In this document: positions 28,488 to 37,107 of the stretch, piece after piece
Layout of the letters: each line of letters begins with the position of its first letter
Position numbering within the stretch: position 1 is the first letter of the stretch
NCBI GenBank assembly: GCA_047974765.1
Contig: JBKECP010000043.1
Coordinates: 62,001 to 126,000, forward strand
Reading direction: 5' to 3'
Length of the DNA: 64,000 nt
DNA from: JBKECP01 sp047974765
GTDB lineage: Bacteria > Pseudomonadota > Gammaproteobacteria > Pseudomonadales > Halieaceae
The notes under the pieces: generated by a model
What the model was told of the DNA's origin: nothing
What the model saw: only the letters and a program-made list of their open reading frames with translations
Databases searched by the model: none
Position numbers and translations under genes: made by a program

Positions 28488-30256
28488 AATTCTGTCCCGA
28501 TATTGATATGCACACGCCAGCCCGGGTCATCCTCACTGACATCACTGGCCACTTCCAGCTTTATCGCTCCCACCGGCGTCAAATAGTGCAGACCCACTCC
28601 GACACCAATCTTGGTATCAAAGTGCTCATCGTCAAAGGCATCACCGGCATCAACAAAAAGTGCGGCCCGCCAATCCGGTTTAAACTGATATTGATATTCC
28701 AGGCTGCCCACCAACAGGCGATCTCCACCTACGGTCAATGATTGCACTTTGCCATCGCTGCGCAACACATCCACTTCCCTGCCAATGCTCTGGTAACCAT
28801 AACCACGCAGACTCTGGGAACCACCGGCAAAAAAGCTCAGCGAAGGTGCCAGTGCATTGCGGTCGGCATCCGATACAAAAACGGCTCCCGCCTCCAAACG
28901 TCCCACAAAACGATGCTGCTCATTGAGCAAGGTGGTCACGTAGGCCAGTTTTGTATAAAGCCGCACCAGGTCAATATCAGAACCCGCCTGATCACTGCCC
29001 CCTTCCACTTCATAATACTGACTAAAACCACTGTCAGGATTGGTCAACGGCCCCTGACGCCTTTTGTGGGAGAGGCTAAAACCCGGCAGCAGATAGCGGT
29101 TTTCCTGCGTTGGGCCATTCAACTCCCAGCGTTCACTGAGATAGCGTACACCGTAGCCGTAGATCCAGCGCTCACGGCGGATCTCACGTCGCAATCCCGC
29201 TTCTGTCTGGTCGCTGTCAATATCGCCAAATTCATTCTGTTCCAGCCTTGCCCGCAATTGCAGTACATCATCCAGCGGATGGCTGATCGGAATGTTGTAG
29301 GTAAAACGCCCGCTGGGGTTGACTGCCGACCATTCGATACGGGTTTCCTGGCTGTGGCCATAACGATTAATCAGTGGCGTACGCCAAACCAGCGACACCC
29401 GCTCACGGGTATCGGTACTGTAGCCAACACCGACTTCAAAACTATGGTGTTTGGCCGGAAACAACTCCATGTCCAGCGGCACGGCACCCTCTTTGGCTTC
29501 ATCCAGCCGGGGGCGCAGCATGGCTCCACTAAAATAACCTGTGCGCTGCAATTGGGACTGGAATTCCTGCAGTTTACTCAACTCAAAAGGATCGCCTTCA
29601 CGAAAGGGTTGCAGGGGCAGCAGACGTTCAGCGTACAGATGTTGGCCATCGTCACGCACCGGGCCAAAATGGTAGCGGCGGCCACTGTCGTAATACAGCT
29701 TTACCTGCGCGCTGCGTGCCTGGACCTCTACCGCTACCCGGCTCTGACTAAATTCACCGTCAAAATAACCGCGCTGTTGGGCCAGGCTGTAGAGGGAGCG
29801 CTTCAGGGATTCATAGTGGCCCTGATGAAGAATATCACCCTGCTTCAGAGGCAGGTTCTGGCGCCATGCAACAAAAGCCTCATCGCTACCGGCATCACCC
29901 TCGATTTGTACATCAAGGCTGCTGATGATGACAGGCTCACCTGCCTGCACGGAAATAGCCAGCTTCCAGGGTATGCGGTCCTGCTTCAGGTCAAGATCAA
30001 TCTGTGGCGAAAAATAGCCCAGCGCCTGCAGGCTTTGCTCCACCCGCTGCTGCACACTGGCCATAAAACCGGCCCGGGCACTATCGGTTTCCGGTGCAGG
30101 TCCAAGCCATGCCTCTACATTTTTGCGCAGAGATCGTTCCAGGCCTTCCACCCTGTATTCCAGCACCGGTTTTGCCAACACCGCAGGCGCTATCATCAGC
30201 ACCAGAAATGACACTCCGGCTATCTGTTTCAAATTCCTTTTCAATGCTGCTGACAC
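28484..30256 (-). CDS. tamA: Translocation and assembly module subunit TamA (Omp85 family)
   Basis: 590 residues from a GTG (30256). There is no obvious SD, so the start could be one of the nearby TTG codons; the leader KRNLKQIAGVSFLVLMIAPAVLA is intact in each case. Three POTRA-type domains (about 28-265) are followed by an Omp85 barrel. The barrel carries FFAGGSQSLRGYGYQSIG (the conserved RGY lid-lock motif) and ends in NIGTEF with terminal Phe. Upstream partner of tamB in a two-gene operon. Confidence 0.94.
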   Translation of the reverse strand: MSAALKRNLKQIAGVSFLVLMIAPAVLAKPVLEYRVEGLERSLRKNVEAWLGPAPETDSARAGFMASVQQRVEQSLQALGYFSPQIDLDLKQDRIPWKLAISVQAGEPVIISSLDVQIEGDAGSDEAFVAWRQNLPLKQGDILHQGHYESLKRSLYSLAQQRGYFDGEFSQSRVAVEVQARSAQVKLYYDSGRRYHFGPVRDDGQHLYAERLLPLQPFREGDPFELSKLQEFQSQLQRTGYFSGAMLRPRLDEAKEGAVPLDMELFPAKHHSFEVGVGYSTDTRERVSLVWRTPLINRYGHSQETRIEWSAVNPSGRFTYNIPISHPLDDVLQLRARLEQNEFGDIDSDQTEAGLRREIRRERWIYGYGVRYLSERWELNGPTQENRYLLPGFSLSHKRRQGPLTNPDSGFSQYYEVEGGSDQAGSDIDLVRLYTKLAYVTTLLNEQHRFVGRLEAGAVFVSDADRNALAPSLSFFAGGSQSLRGYGYQSIGREVDVLRSDGKVQSLTVGGDRLLVGSLEYQYQFKPDWRAALFVDAGDAFDDEHFDTKIGVGVGLHYLTPVGAIKLEVASDVSEDDPGWRVHINIGTEF

Positions 30257-30330
30257 TTATATTGGATACGGTTTGCCCCAAATGCGACCTGTCCCACAGG
30301 GAAAGTCAAACAAACTTTTGACAGGAGGTG

Positions 30331-30336
30331 ATTATA
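30331..30336 (-). promoter_or_regulatory. Candidate -10 element for tamAB
   Basis: A perfect TATAAT on the minus strand, about 75 bases upstream of the tamA start. The -35 position is not convincing. The 315-base tamA-asparaginase intergenic region holds this element and the divergent promoter near 30530; I see no other feature in it. Confidence 0.35.
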
Positions 30337-30517
30337 ACCTCTGCAAAACACACAGGGCACACACAGACTTTGAAATTAACAATAATGCCCACCCTGCCCG
30401 CATAACAGAAGCAGTTTACCGGTATTTGAAGATCTGGACAGAAACAAGTTCCCCCAAGCGGTACCCAGACCATATCTTCAGGCAGAAGCCAATAATGCCC
30501 TCATCCCTCAAAAGTCT

Positions 30518-30546
30518 CTGCAAGGCCGACCCACCAGCGTTATAAT
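30518..30546 (+). promoter_or_regulatory. Candidate sigma-70 promoter of the asparaginase-like gene
   Basis: CTGCAA, a 17-base spacer and a perfect TATAAT. Transcription would begin about 35 bases before the ATG at 30590. Confidence 0.5.
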
Positions 30547-30589
30547 ACGCAACCTCTATGACAAATATCCGATGTTGTTACCCAATACT

Positions 30590-31075
30590 ATGAAGCTCCA
30601 CATCATCACCACCGGCGGTACTATCGACAAAATCTATTTTGATGCCAAAAGTGATTATCAGGTAGGCGATCCGGTGATAGGTGAACTGCTAACCCGCCTG
30701 GGAGCTGGCTTTGAGTTCACCGTCGAATCAGCCATGCGCAAGGACAGCCTGGACATGGATGAGGCCGACCGGGCAAAGATCCGTTCACTGGCTGAACGCT
30801 GTGATGTACGCTGTGTCTTGATCACCCACGGTACCGACGGCATGGTCAGTACCGCCAAGGCACTGATGGGCATTGCCGACAAATGTATCGTACTGACCGG
30901 CGCCTTGCAGCCAGCGGCCTTTGCCGAGTCAGATGCGGTTTTCAATATTGGTTGCGCCATTGGTGCCATTCAGAGCAAGCCTGCTGGCGTCTACATTGCC
31001 ATGAACGGCCAGGTCTTTGAGGCCGACCGGGTTATCAAGAACCTGGCAGCAAACCGTTTTGAGGCCACCGATTAA
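30590..31075 (+). CDS. Single-domain asparaginase-like protein
   Basis: 161 residues from the ATG at 30590, where the family pattern MKLHIITTGGTIDK begins. An ATG six codons earlier (30572) is the alternative. It covers only the N-terminal domain of L-asparaginase: the nucleophile-Thr motif TTGGTIDK and the second Thr motif VLITHGTDGM are present, along with VLTGALQPAAF. Classical asparaginases have about 330 residues with a C-terminal domain that completes the active site in a dimer; that is absent. No frameshifted remnant follows, and a convergent gene ends 37 bases later. It may be active as an oligomer or act on another substrate. Confidence 0.8.
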   Translation: MKLHIITTGGTIDKIYFDAKSDYQVGDPVIGELLTRLGAGFEFTVESAMRKDSLDMDEADRAKIRSLAERCDVRCVLITHGTDGMVSTAKALMGIADKCIVLTGALQPAAFAESDAVFNIGCAIGAIQSKPAGVYIAMNGQVFEADRVIKNLAANRFEATD

Positions 31076-31112
31076 CCGTATAAAGTTCCAGATATCAGGC
31101 AAACACCAAAAC

Positions 31113-32390
31113 TTACGTCAGCGGCGCCACTAACTGCATCAGTACCGCACAAAGCCAGGCGGCATAGGTACCCAGGGCATAGCCCAGTACCGCCAGCAAT
31201 ACGCCCACAGGTGCCAGTGAAGGGTGAAACGCAGCGGCAACAACCGGTGCCGAAGCGGCACCGCCCACATTGGCCTGGCTGCCAACGGCAATAAAGAAAG
31301 TTGGCGCCCGAATAATACGTGCTACCAGCAGCAAAAGTATTGCATGAATGGCAATCCAGATCAGACCGACCACAAAAATTCCCGGATAATTGACGATGGC
31401 CTTGATATCCATCTTCATACCGATAGATGCCACCAGAAAATAGATAAACACTGAGCCCACACGGGAAGCTCCCGCTGCCTCCAGCGTACGCACCCGGGTA
31501 AAAGACAGACCGACGCCAACAGTGGTGGCAATCACCACCAACCAGAAAAACTGACTGCCCAGACTGAATTTATTAAGGGCAGGCAATTCAGTGCGGATCC
31601 AGGGAGCAAGCGTATCAGCGAGCAGATGTGAAAAGCCCATTACACCGAAGGCGATGGCCAGCATGAGCATAAAATCCGGCAACATGGGCATACGGGCATG
31701 GCGACGCTGAAACTGCTCCACGGCTTCGCGCACATTGTGGATGGCACTGGCATCAGCACCGCGCTTTTCATCAAGCCTTTCAGCCCGCCCCGCCATAATT
31801 AACAAAATTGCCATCCAGATATTGGCCACGATGATATCGACAGCAATCATCGAGGGGAAGATGCCATCGGAAACGTCCCACATTTCATACATCGCGGCCT
31901 GATTGGCACCGCCGCCAATCCAGCTGCCGGCAATAGTCGACAGACCCCGCCAGATTTCATCAGGAGCCGCACCACCCACCGTAGCAGGGCTGACCATAGC
32001 CACCAGCATAATGGCAACCGGGCCGCCGATCACAATACCAACCGTACCCGTCAGGAACATGATTATCGCCTTTGGCCCAAGTGCTGCGATGCGCCGCAGA
32101 TCAATCGACAGGGTCAACAGCACCAGCGCTGCCGGTAATAAAAAACGGGAGGTTATATAGTAAATACTGGAATGTTCGCCGCTGATAATACCCGCAGAAT
32201 TAAATAACGAAGGCAGCAGATAACACAGCAACAACGAAGGCACATAACGATAAAAGCGCTGCCAGAAACGACTGCCACTGTGCTCGGTATAAAACACAAA
32301 GCCCAGACAAAGTGCCAGCAGGCCAAAAACCACGGCATCACTCTGGATCAGGGGCAGGTTGGCGGCGGGATCAAAATGGCTTGCTGACAT
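31113..32390 (-). CDS. DUF819 family polytopic membrane protein
   Basis: 425 residues from the ATG at 32390; a GTG three codons earlier is possible. About 11 hydrophobic helices. The protein has an inverted-repeat transporter look, with glycine-rich motifs in each half: GSWIGGGANQAAM and GSQANVGGAASAPVVAAAF. These match DUF819 (YjcL-like). Function unknown; the twin GGxAN motifs resemble substrate sites of secondary transporters, so a transport role is inferred. Lies between the asparaginase-like gene and putR. Confidence 0.85.
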   Translation of the reverse strand: MSASHFDPAANLPLIQSDAVVFGLLALCLGFVFYTEHSGSRFWQRFYRYVPSLLLCYLLPSLFNSAGIISGEHSSIYYITSRFLLPAALVLLTLSIDLRRIAALGPKAIIMFLTGTVGIVIGGPVAIMLVAMVSPATVGGAAPDEIWRGLSTIAGSWIGGGANQAAMYEMWDVSDGIFPSMIAVDIIVANIWMAILLIMAGRAERLDEKRGADASAIHNVREAVEQFQRRHARMPMLPDFMLMLAIAFGVMGFSHLLADTLAPWIRTELPALNKFSLGSQFFWLVVIATTVGVGLSFTRVRTLEAAGASRVGSVFIYFLVASIGMKMDIKAIVNYPGIFVVGLIWIAIHAILLLLVARIIRAPTFFIAVGSQANVGGAASAPVVAAAFHPSLAPVGVLLAVLGYALGTYAAWLCAVLMQLVAPLT

Positions 32391-32467
32391 GGGTTCCACT
32401 TAATTATCGGGTTTTATTCAATGGCGGCAGAATAGCGCCCACCTGATGCGAAAGCCAGCTGTCTTGC

Positions 32468-32953
32468 TCAGGCTGGCAAAGGCAGACCCTGATCCGGCTT
32501 GATACCTTCAATCACTACATAGGTATGTGTCTGGGCCACACCCGGCAAATCAACAATTGCCGCCAGCACCGAGCGATACTCCTCCATATCCCCCAGCCGC
32601 AGCTTGAGTAGGTAGTCAAAACCACCCGCCACCATATGGCACTCGGCAACTTCATCAATCAATACCACAGCATCCCGGAAACGGTCGAAAACATCGGCGG
32701 TGGTTCGATCCAGTGTCACCTGGATAAAGGCCATCGTGCCATAACCCAGCCGGGCAGCATCAAGGTGGGCGCCATAGCCCTGTATCAGGCCCGCCGACTC
32801 CAACCGCCGGACTCGCTCCAGACAGGGGCTGGGCGAGAGATTGACCCGCCTGGCCAGTTCGACATTGGCGATGCGCCCCTCTTTTTGGAGGATTGCCAAA
32901 ATTTTCGCATCTGTACGGTCCAAATCATATTTTATATTGGTTTTAGCGCCCAT
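32468..32953 (-). CDS. putR: Lrp/AsnC-family regulator, probable PutR
   Basis: 161 residues from the ATG at 32953, chosen for the usual spacing to LDRTDAKIL; an ATG at 32971 would add six residues. Winged helix-turn-helix (about 10-60: ILAILQKEGRIANVELARRVNLSPSPCLERVRRLE), then a RAM effector domain (about 70-155) with HMVAGGFDYLLKLR. It is divergent from putA. In Agrobacterium and Rhodobacter, Lrp-type PutR activates putA in response to proline. The same logic fits here because this PutA lacks its own DNA-binding domain. Confidence 0.88.
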   Translation of the reverse strand: MGAKTNIKYDLDRTDAKILAILQKEGRIANVELARRVNLSPSPCLERVRRLESAGLIQGYGAHLDAARLGYGTMAFIQVTLDRTTADVFDRFRDAVVLIDEVAECHMVAGGFDYLLKLRLGDMEEYRSVLAAIVDLPGVAQTHTYVVIEGIKPDQGLPLPA

Positions 32954-33097
32954 ACTTTCTTTATCCAGCATATTTATTTGTACAAAAAGATTTTTGCCAT
33001 ATTTTATGCTGACAAAAATAAAAGAAAAACCCGCTCATTCTGCCCGCTCATCAGTAGACTTGACGATCATCTTTTACTGGATCAAGGCGCTCATAAT

Positions 33098-36000
33098 ATG
33101 CTGACCCAAGCCTCTCTGACAGCTCCGGATGAGATTCGCGCAGTGCTGCGTGAGTATTACCGCAAGGATGAAAAAGCAGTCCTTGATCATCTGTTGCCAC
33201 TGGCCAATATCAGCAGCGCTGCCCGAGCCCGTGCCTGGGAGCGCGCCCGCAAGCTAGTACTGAATATTCGTGCTGAGCAATCCGGCAAAGGCGGCGTTGA
33301 CGCACTATTGCAGGAATACACTCTATCGACAGAGGAAGGTGTGGTATTGATGTGTCTGGCAGAAGCGCTGCTGCGGGTGCCCGACCGCCACACGATTGAC
33401 CGGCTGATCCGCGATAAACTGGCCGAGGGTAACTGGAGTGCTCATCTGGGAAAATCTGACTCATTGTTTGTCAATGCCTCCGCCTGGGGCTTGCTGCTGA
33501 CGGGCAAAATGGTCAATTACAGCGACGAGGACAAGGCGGCACAATTCGGTTTGCTGCGCAAAACCATGGGCCGCCTGGGGGAACCTGTCATCCGCACCTC
33601 TGTGCGCTATGCCATGCAGGTAATGGGCACTCAGTTTGTGATGGGCACCTGCATTGACAAAGCAGTCGGGCGCGCCAAAGAAGAAGAGGCCAAAGGCTAC
33701 CGCTACTCCTACGACATGCTCGGCGAAGGCGCTCGCACCACTGCAGATGCCGAACGTTATTTTAACAGCTACCTGAACGCCATCGAGGTGATTGGCAGGG
33801 CTGCCGCCGGTCGCGGCCCCATTAACAGCCCGGGAATATCCGTTAAATTATCCGCCATCCACCCCCGCTATGAGTTCAGCCAGAGCGAACGGATATTTCA
33901 GGAACTGGTACCCAGATTAAAAGCGCTGGCACTGGCAGCCAGGGCACATAATATTGGCTTTACTGTGGACGCCGAGGAAGCAGATCGTCTGGACTTATCC
34001 CTGGATGTAATTGAACAGGTTTTTCTCGATCCAGACCTGGGTGACTGGGAGGGCTTTGGCATTGCCGTACAGGCCTACCAGAAACGCGCCCTGCCCGTCA
34101 TCGACTGGCTTTACCAGCTCACCCGACGGGCTCATCGCAAAATGATGGTGCGCCTGGTCAAGGGGGCCTATTGGGACACCGAAATCAAACTCGCTCAAAA
34201 CGGGGGCGAGCCTGATTTCCCAGTATTTTCACGCAAACCCGCTACCGATCTGTCTTATCAGGCCTGCGCTGCCCGGCTACTATCCTGCCGCGACAGCATC
34301 TACCCCCAGTTTGCCACTCATAATGCCTATACCGCCGCCACCATTTTGGAGATGAGCCCACAGCGCAGCGGCTATGAATTCCAGCGTCTGCACGGTATGG
34401 GCGACACACTCTTTGAACAGATACTCAAAGAGGACAAGGTTCCCTGCCGGGTCTATGCCCCGGTTGGGGTGCATGCTGACCTCCTCGCCTACCTGGTACG
34501 GCGGCTACTTGAAAATGGCGCTAACTCTTCTTTTGTTAACAATATTGTTGATGAGAATATTCCTGTTGAATCCCTGCTTGAAGATCCGGTAGAGACTGTG
34601 CGGCATTGGCAGCAGTGCCGCAACCCCCACATTGCCCTGCCAGCCAGGCTCTATGGCAGTGAACGCAGCAATTCAGATGGCATGGATCTGAGCGACCCGC
34701 AAGTACTGATACCCGCCCGCAAAGCTATGAATCAATGGCTGGGCAAACTGCCACTCAACGCCAGTGATGGTGGCAGCTCTCATAAAGCTGAACCAGCCGT
34801 TGAAGTATTCAACCCGGCCAACCACAGCGAACGAATCGGCTATATCCGCTATAGCGATGAAAACAGCCTCCAGGCAGCCATACACACCTGCCATGCCGCC
34901 TTCCCCGACTGGTCGGCCGCGACGGTAACAGTGCGCACAGAGATTTTGCGACGAATGGCCGATAAACTGGAAGAGCATCGCAGTGAATTAATAGCCTTGT
35001 GCTGCAAGGAAGCCGGCAAAACCATTGCTGATGGCGTGGCCGAGGTGCGTGAAGCCATCGACTTCTGCCGCTACTATGCAGCCCGTGCTGAGGATGCAGA
35101 CTTTGCGGCAGAAAATCTGCGCGCCAGGGGTGTTGTATTATGCATCAGCCCCTGGAATTTCCCGCTGGCCATCTTCCTCGGTCAGGTCAGTGCCGCACTG
35201 GTCTGTGGCAATACAGTTATCGCCAAGCCCGCTGAACAAACCAGCCTGATCGCCCTGCGCACACTCACCCTGGCTCACGAGGCGGGTTTACCCGAAGCTG
35301 TTATGCAAGTGGTCTGTGGTCCCGGTCGGCCAGTAGGCGAAATACTGGTGCCCGACCTGCGAATCAAGGCGATCATGTTTACAGGCTCTACCACCACCGG
35401 CAAGTGGCTGCACCAGATGCTTGCCGCCCGCCCGGATGCACCGGTTCCACTGATTGCCGAAACCGGTGGCCAGAACTGCATGATTGTTGACTCCACTGCT
35501 TTGCCTGAACAGGTGGTGGACGACGTTATCACCTCGGGTTTTCAAAGTGCAGGTCAGCGCTGTTCAGCCTTGCGGGTACTGTTTTTACAGGAAGATATTG
35601 CCGACAAAGTAATCGAGATGATTATCGGTGCCATGCGTGAGCTGCGTATCGGTGACCCGGCCTGGCTGAGCACCGACATTGGTCCGGTTATTGACAGGCC
35701 CGCTCTTGAGCGGCTGAAAGCTCACGTTACCTACATGCACAGTGCAGGCCGTCTGCTCCATGCCTGCGAAACACCAGCCGGTAAGGGCCACAATTTTTTT
35801 GCACCCCACCTGTACGAGATAAGTAATCTTTCCTTGTTACAGCAAGGTGAGATTTTTGGCCCCATCGTACATATCGTACGTTACCGGGCTGAAGACTTCG
35901 ACACCATCATTGATCAGATCAACAGCAGTGGTTTTGGCCTTACCTTTGGTATTCACAGCCGTATCGAAGAGGCCTGCGAGAGTGCTGCCAAGCGGATTCA

Positions 36001-36895
36001 GGCAGGCAATATCTATGTTAATCGCAATATGATCGGCGCCATTGTAGGCGTACAACCCTTTGGTGGGCGCGGTTTATCGGGTACCGGCCCCAAGGCAGGC
36101 GGCCCACACTATCTGAGCCGTCTGGTCACCACCGGCGAAGAAGCCGAAAATGCCACCAACCAGTACCCTCTGCCAGAAGCCGAACAAATCATCAGCACAG
36201 CTGCCGACAACACGACAATTCGGGCGCTAACATACCAAAGTCAGCGTAGCTGGGCAGCTGTACCTCTGGGTAAACGGCTGTCCATTTTACGCCAGTTTAT
36301 TGCCCACTATGCCGAACGCTCCAGCGAAGAAGATACGCTCGATCTCGAAAACACACTCAGCGCCGCCCGCGATCAGTTACGCTTTGCCGCTGAATGTCTG
36401 GGCCAGCCAACTGTACTGCCCGGGCCAACCGGAGAGTCAAACACCCTGCATCTGGAAGCGCGAGGCTGCCTGGCCGTTGTGCTGGATGAACCTGCTTATA
36501 ATGGCGAATATCTGCTGGCCATTCTGTCGGCCCTGGCAGGTGGCAATTCATTGATAGCCTACGCCAGTGACCGATTAATCAGTGAATGGAGTGAATTGGG
36601 GCGGGCTTTGAGTGTGGCCGGTCTGCCCGCAGACAGCTTGCGTATCCGGGCACTGGCCAGAGCCTCTACTGAATTAATGGCCGACCATCTGGACGGTGTA
36701 CTCATCCACGCCCGCAGTCATTACCTGCGCGCAACTTCCCGGCGTATTGCAGAACGCAAGGGCGCTATTATTCCGATTATTTCCTGTGTTTCGTCACGCA
36801 CCTTACTGCGACAGACACAGCTGGAAAAAACCATCAGCATTGATACCACCGCTTCCGGTGGCAATACTTCGCTGATGACAATGCCGGGCTATTAG
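33098..36895 (+). CDS. putA: Bifunctional proline dehydrogenase / glutamate-semialdehyde dehydrogenase
   Basis: 1265 residues from the ATG at 33098 (AAGG 11 bases upstream). The frame is open further upstream but overlaps putR there. Order: proline dehydrogenase arm and FAD barrel (to about residue 510; GPINSPGISVKLSAIHPRYE, VRLVKGAYWDTEIK); linker; aldehyde dehydrogenase (about 560-1040) with the Glu of AETGGQNCM and the nucleophile Cys in SAGQRCSALRVLF; then a C-terminal domain of about 190 residues. There is no N-terminal ribbon-helix-helix, so unlike E. coli PutA it should not repress transcription. Converts proline to glutamate with substrate channelling. The tail matches long-type PutA proteins. 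Confidence 0.95.
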   Translation: MLTQASLTAPDEIRAVLREYYRKDEKAVLDHLLPLANISSAARARAWERARKLVLNIRAEQSGKGGVDALLQEYTLSTEEGVVLMCLAEALLRVPDRHTIDRLIRDKLAEGNWSAHLGKSDSLFVNASAWGLLLTGKMVNYSDEDKAAQFGLLRKTMGRLGEPVIRTSVRYAMQVMGTQFVMGTCIDKAVGRAKEEEAKGYRYSYDMLGEGARTTADAERYFNSYLNAIEVIGRAAAGRGPINSPGISVKLSAIHPRYEFSQSERIFQELVPRLKALALAARAHNIGFTVDAEEADRLDLSLDVIEQVFLDPDLGDWEGFGIAVQAYQKRALPVIDWLYQLTRRAHRKMMVRLVKGAYWDTEIKLAQNGGEPDFPVFSRKPATDLSYQACAARLLSCRDSIYPQFATHNAYTAATILEMSPQRSGYEFQRLHGMGDTLFEQILKEDKVPCRVYAPVGVHADLLAYLVRRLLENGANSSFVNNIVDENIPVESLLEDPVETVRHWQQCRNPHIALPARLYGSERSNSDGMDLSDPQVLIPARKAMNQWLGKLPLNASDGGSSHKAEPAVEVFNPANHSERIGYIRYSDENSLQAAIHTCHAAFPDWSAATVTVRTEILRRMADKLEEHRSELIALCCKEAGKTIADGVAEVREAIDFCRYYAARAEDADFAAENLRARGVVLCISPWNFPLAIFLGQVSAALVCGNTVIAKPAEQTSLIALRTLTLAHEAGLPEAVMQVVCGPGRPVGEILVPDLRIKAIMFTGSTTTGKWLHQMLAARPDAPVPLIAETGGQNCMIVDSTALPEQVVDDVITSGFQSAGQRCSALRVLFLQEDIADKVIEMIIGAMRELRIGDPAWLSTDIGPVIDRPALERLKAHVTYMHSAGRLLHACETPAGKGHNFFAPHLYEISNLSLLQQGEIFGPIVHIVRYRAEDFDTIIDQINSSGFGLTFGIHSRIEEACESAAKRIQAGNIYVNRNMIGAIVGVQPFGGRGLSGTGPKAGGPHYLSRLVTTGEEAENATNQYPLPEAEQIISTAADNTTIRALTYQSQRSWAAVPLGKRLSILRQFIAHYAERSSEEDTLDLENTLSAARDQLRFAAECLGQPTVLPGPTGESNTLHLEARGCLAVVLDEPAYNGEYLLAILSALAGGNSLIAYASDRLISEWSELGRALSVAGLPADSLRIRALARASTELMADHLDGVLIHARSHYLRATSRRIAERKGAIIPIISCVSSRTLLRQTQLEKTISIDTTASGGNTSLMTMPGY

Positions 36896-36913
36896 CCTGT
36901 TTAAACTATTAGT

Positions 36914-37088
36914 CTATTAACCTGGCAATTAAGATTGCGCCTCCTGAGCATCTTGATTGTCGCTTTGTAAAATTGGCGGAATTTGCGAAATTCATTGATT
37001 TCACAGGGCTTGCGATTGACTTTGTCGACGGCGGCATATCCGTGTGCCGCCATTAATCCGAACAAGCTATGTAGCCGGGTTAATAAGC
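36914..37088. repeat. Dispersed palindromic repeat, family 1, copy B
   Basis: Bounded by CTATTAACCTGGCAATTAA and, in inverse, GCCGGGTTAATAAG, giving terminal inverted repeats of about 12 bases. The inside (ATTGTCGCTTTGTAAAATTG, then CAGGGCTTG and GACTTTGTCGACGGCGGCA) matches the right arm of the 11.8-kb copy in reverse complement. GGCGGCATATCCGTGTGCCGCC forms an internal hairpin. It fills the putA-ankyrin intergenic space. Confidence 0.8.
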
Positions 37089-37107
37089 TGGCGACCATGT
37101 CTATGTT

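Noticed and set aside
28742..30211. 489-codon open frame on the plus strand
   Set aside because: Antisense to tamA, no ribosome site and no recognisable protein pattern.
30322..30331. AGGAGGTGAT, a perfect complement of the 16S rRNA 3' tail
   Set aside because: No start codon or credible frame follows at the right distance; part of it coincides with the tamAB -10 candidate on the other strand.
32636..33097. 154-codon upstream extension of putA
   Set aside because: The frame is open but antisense to the Lrp-type gene, and no PutA has such an N-terminus; the ATG at 33098 matches family starts.
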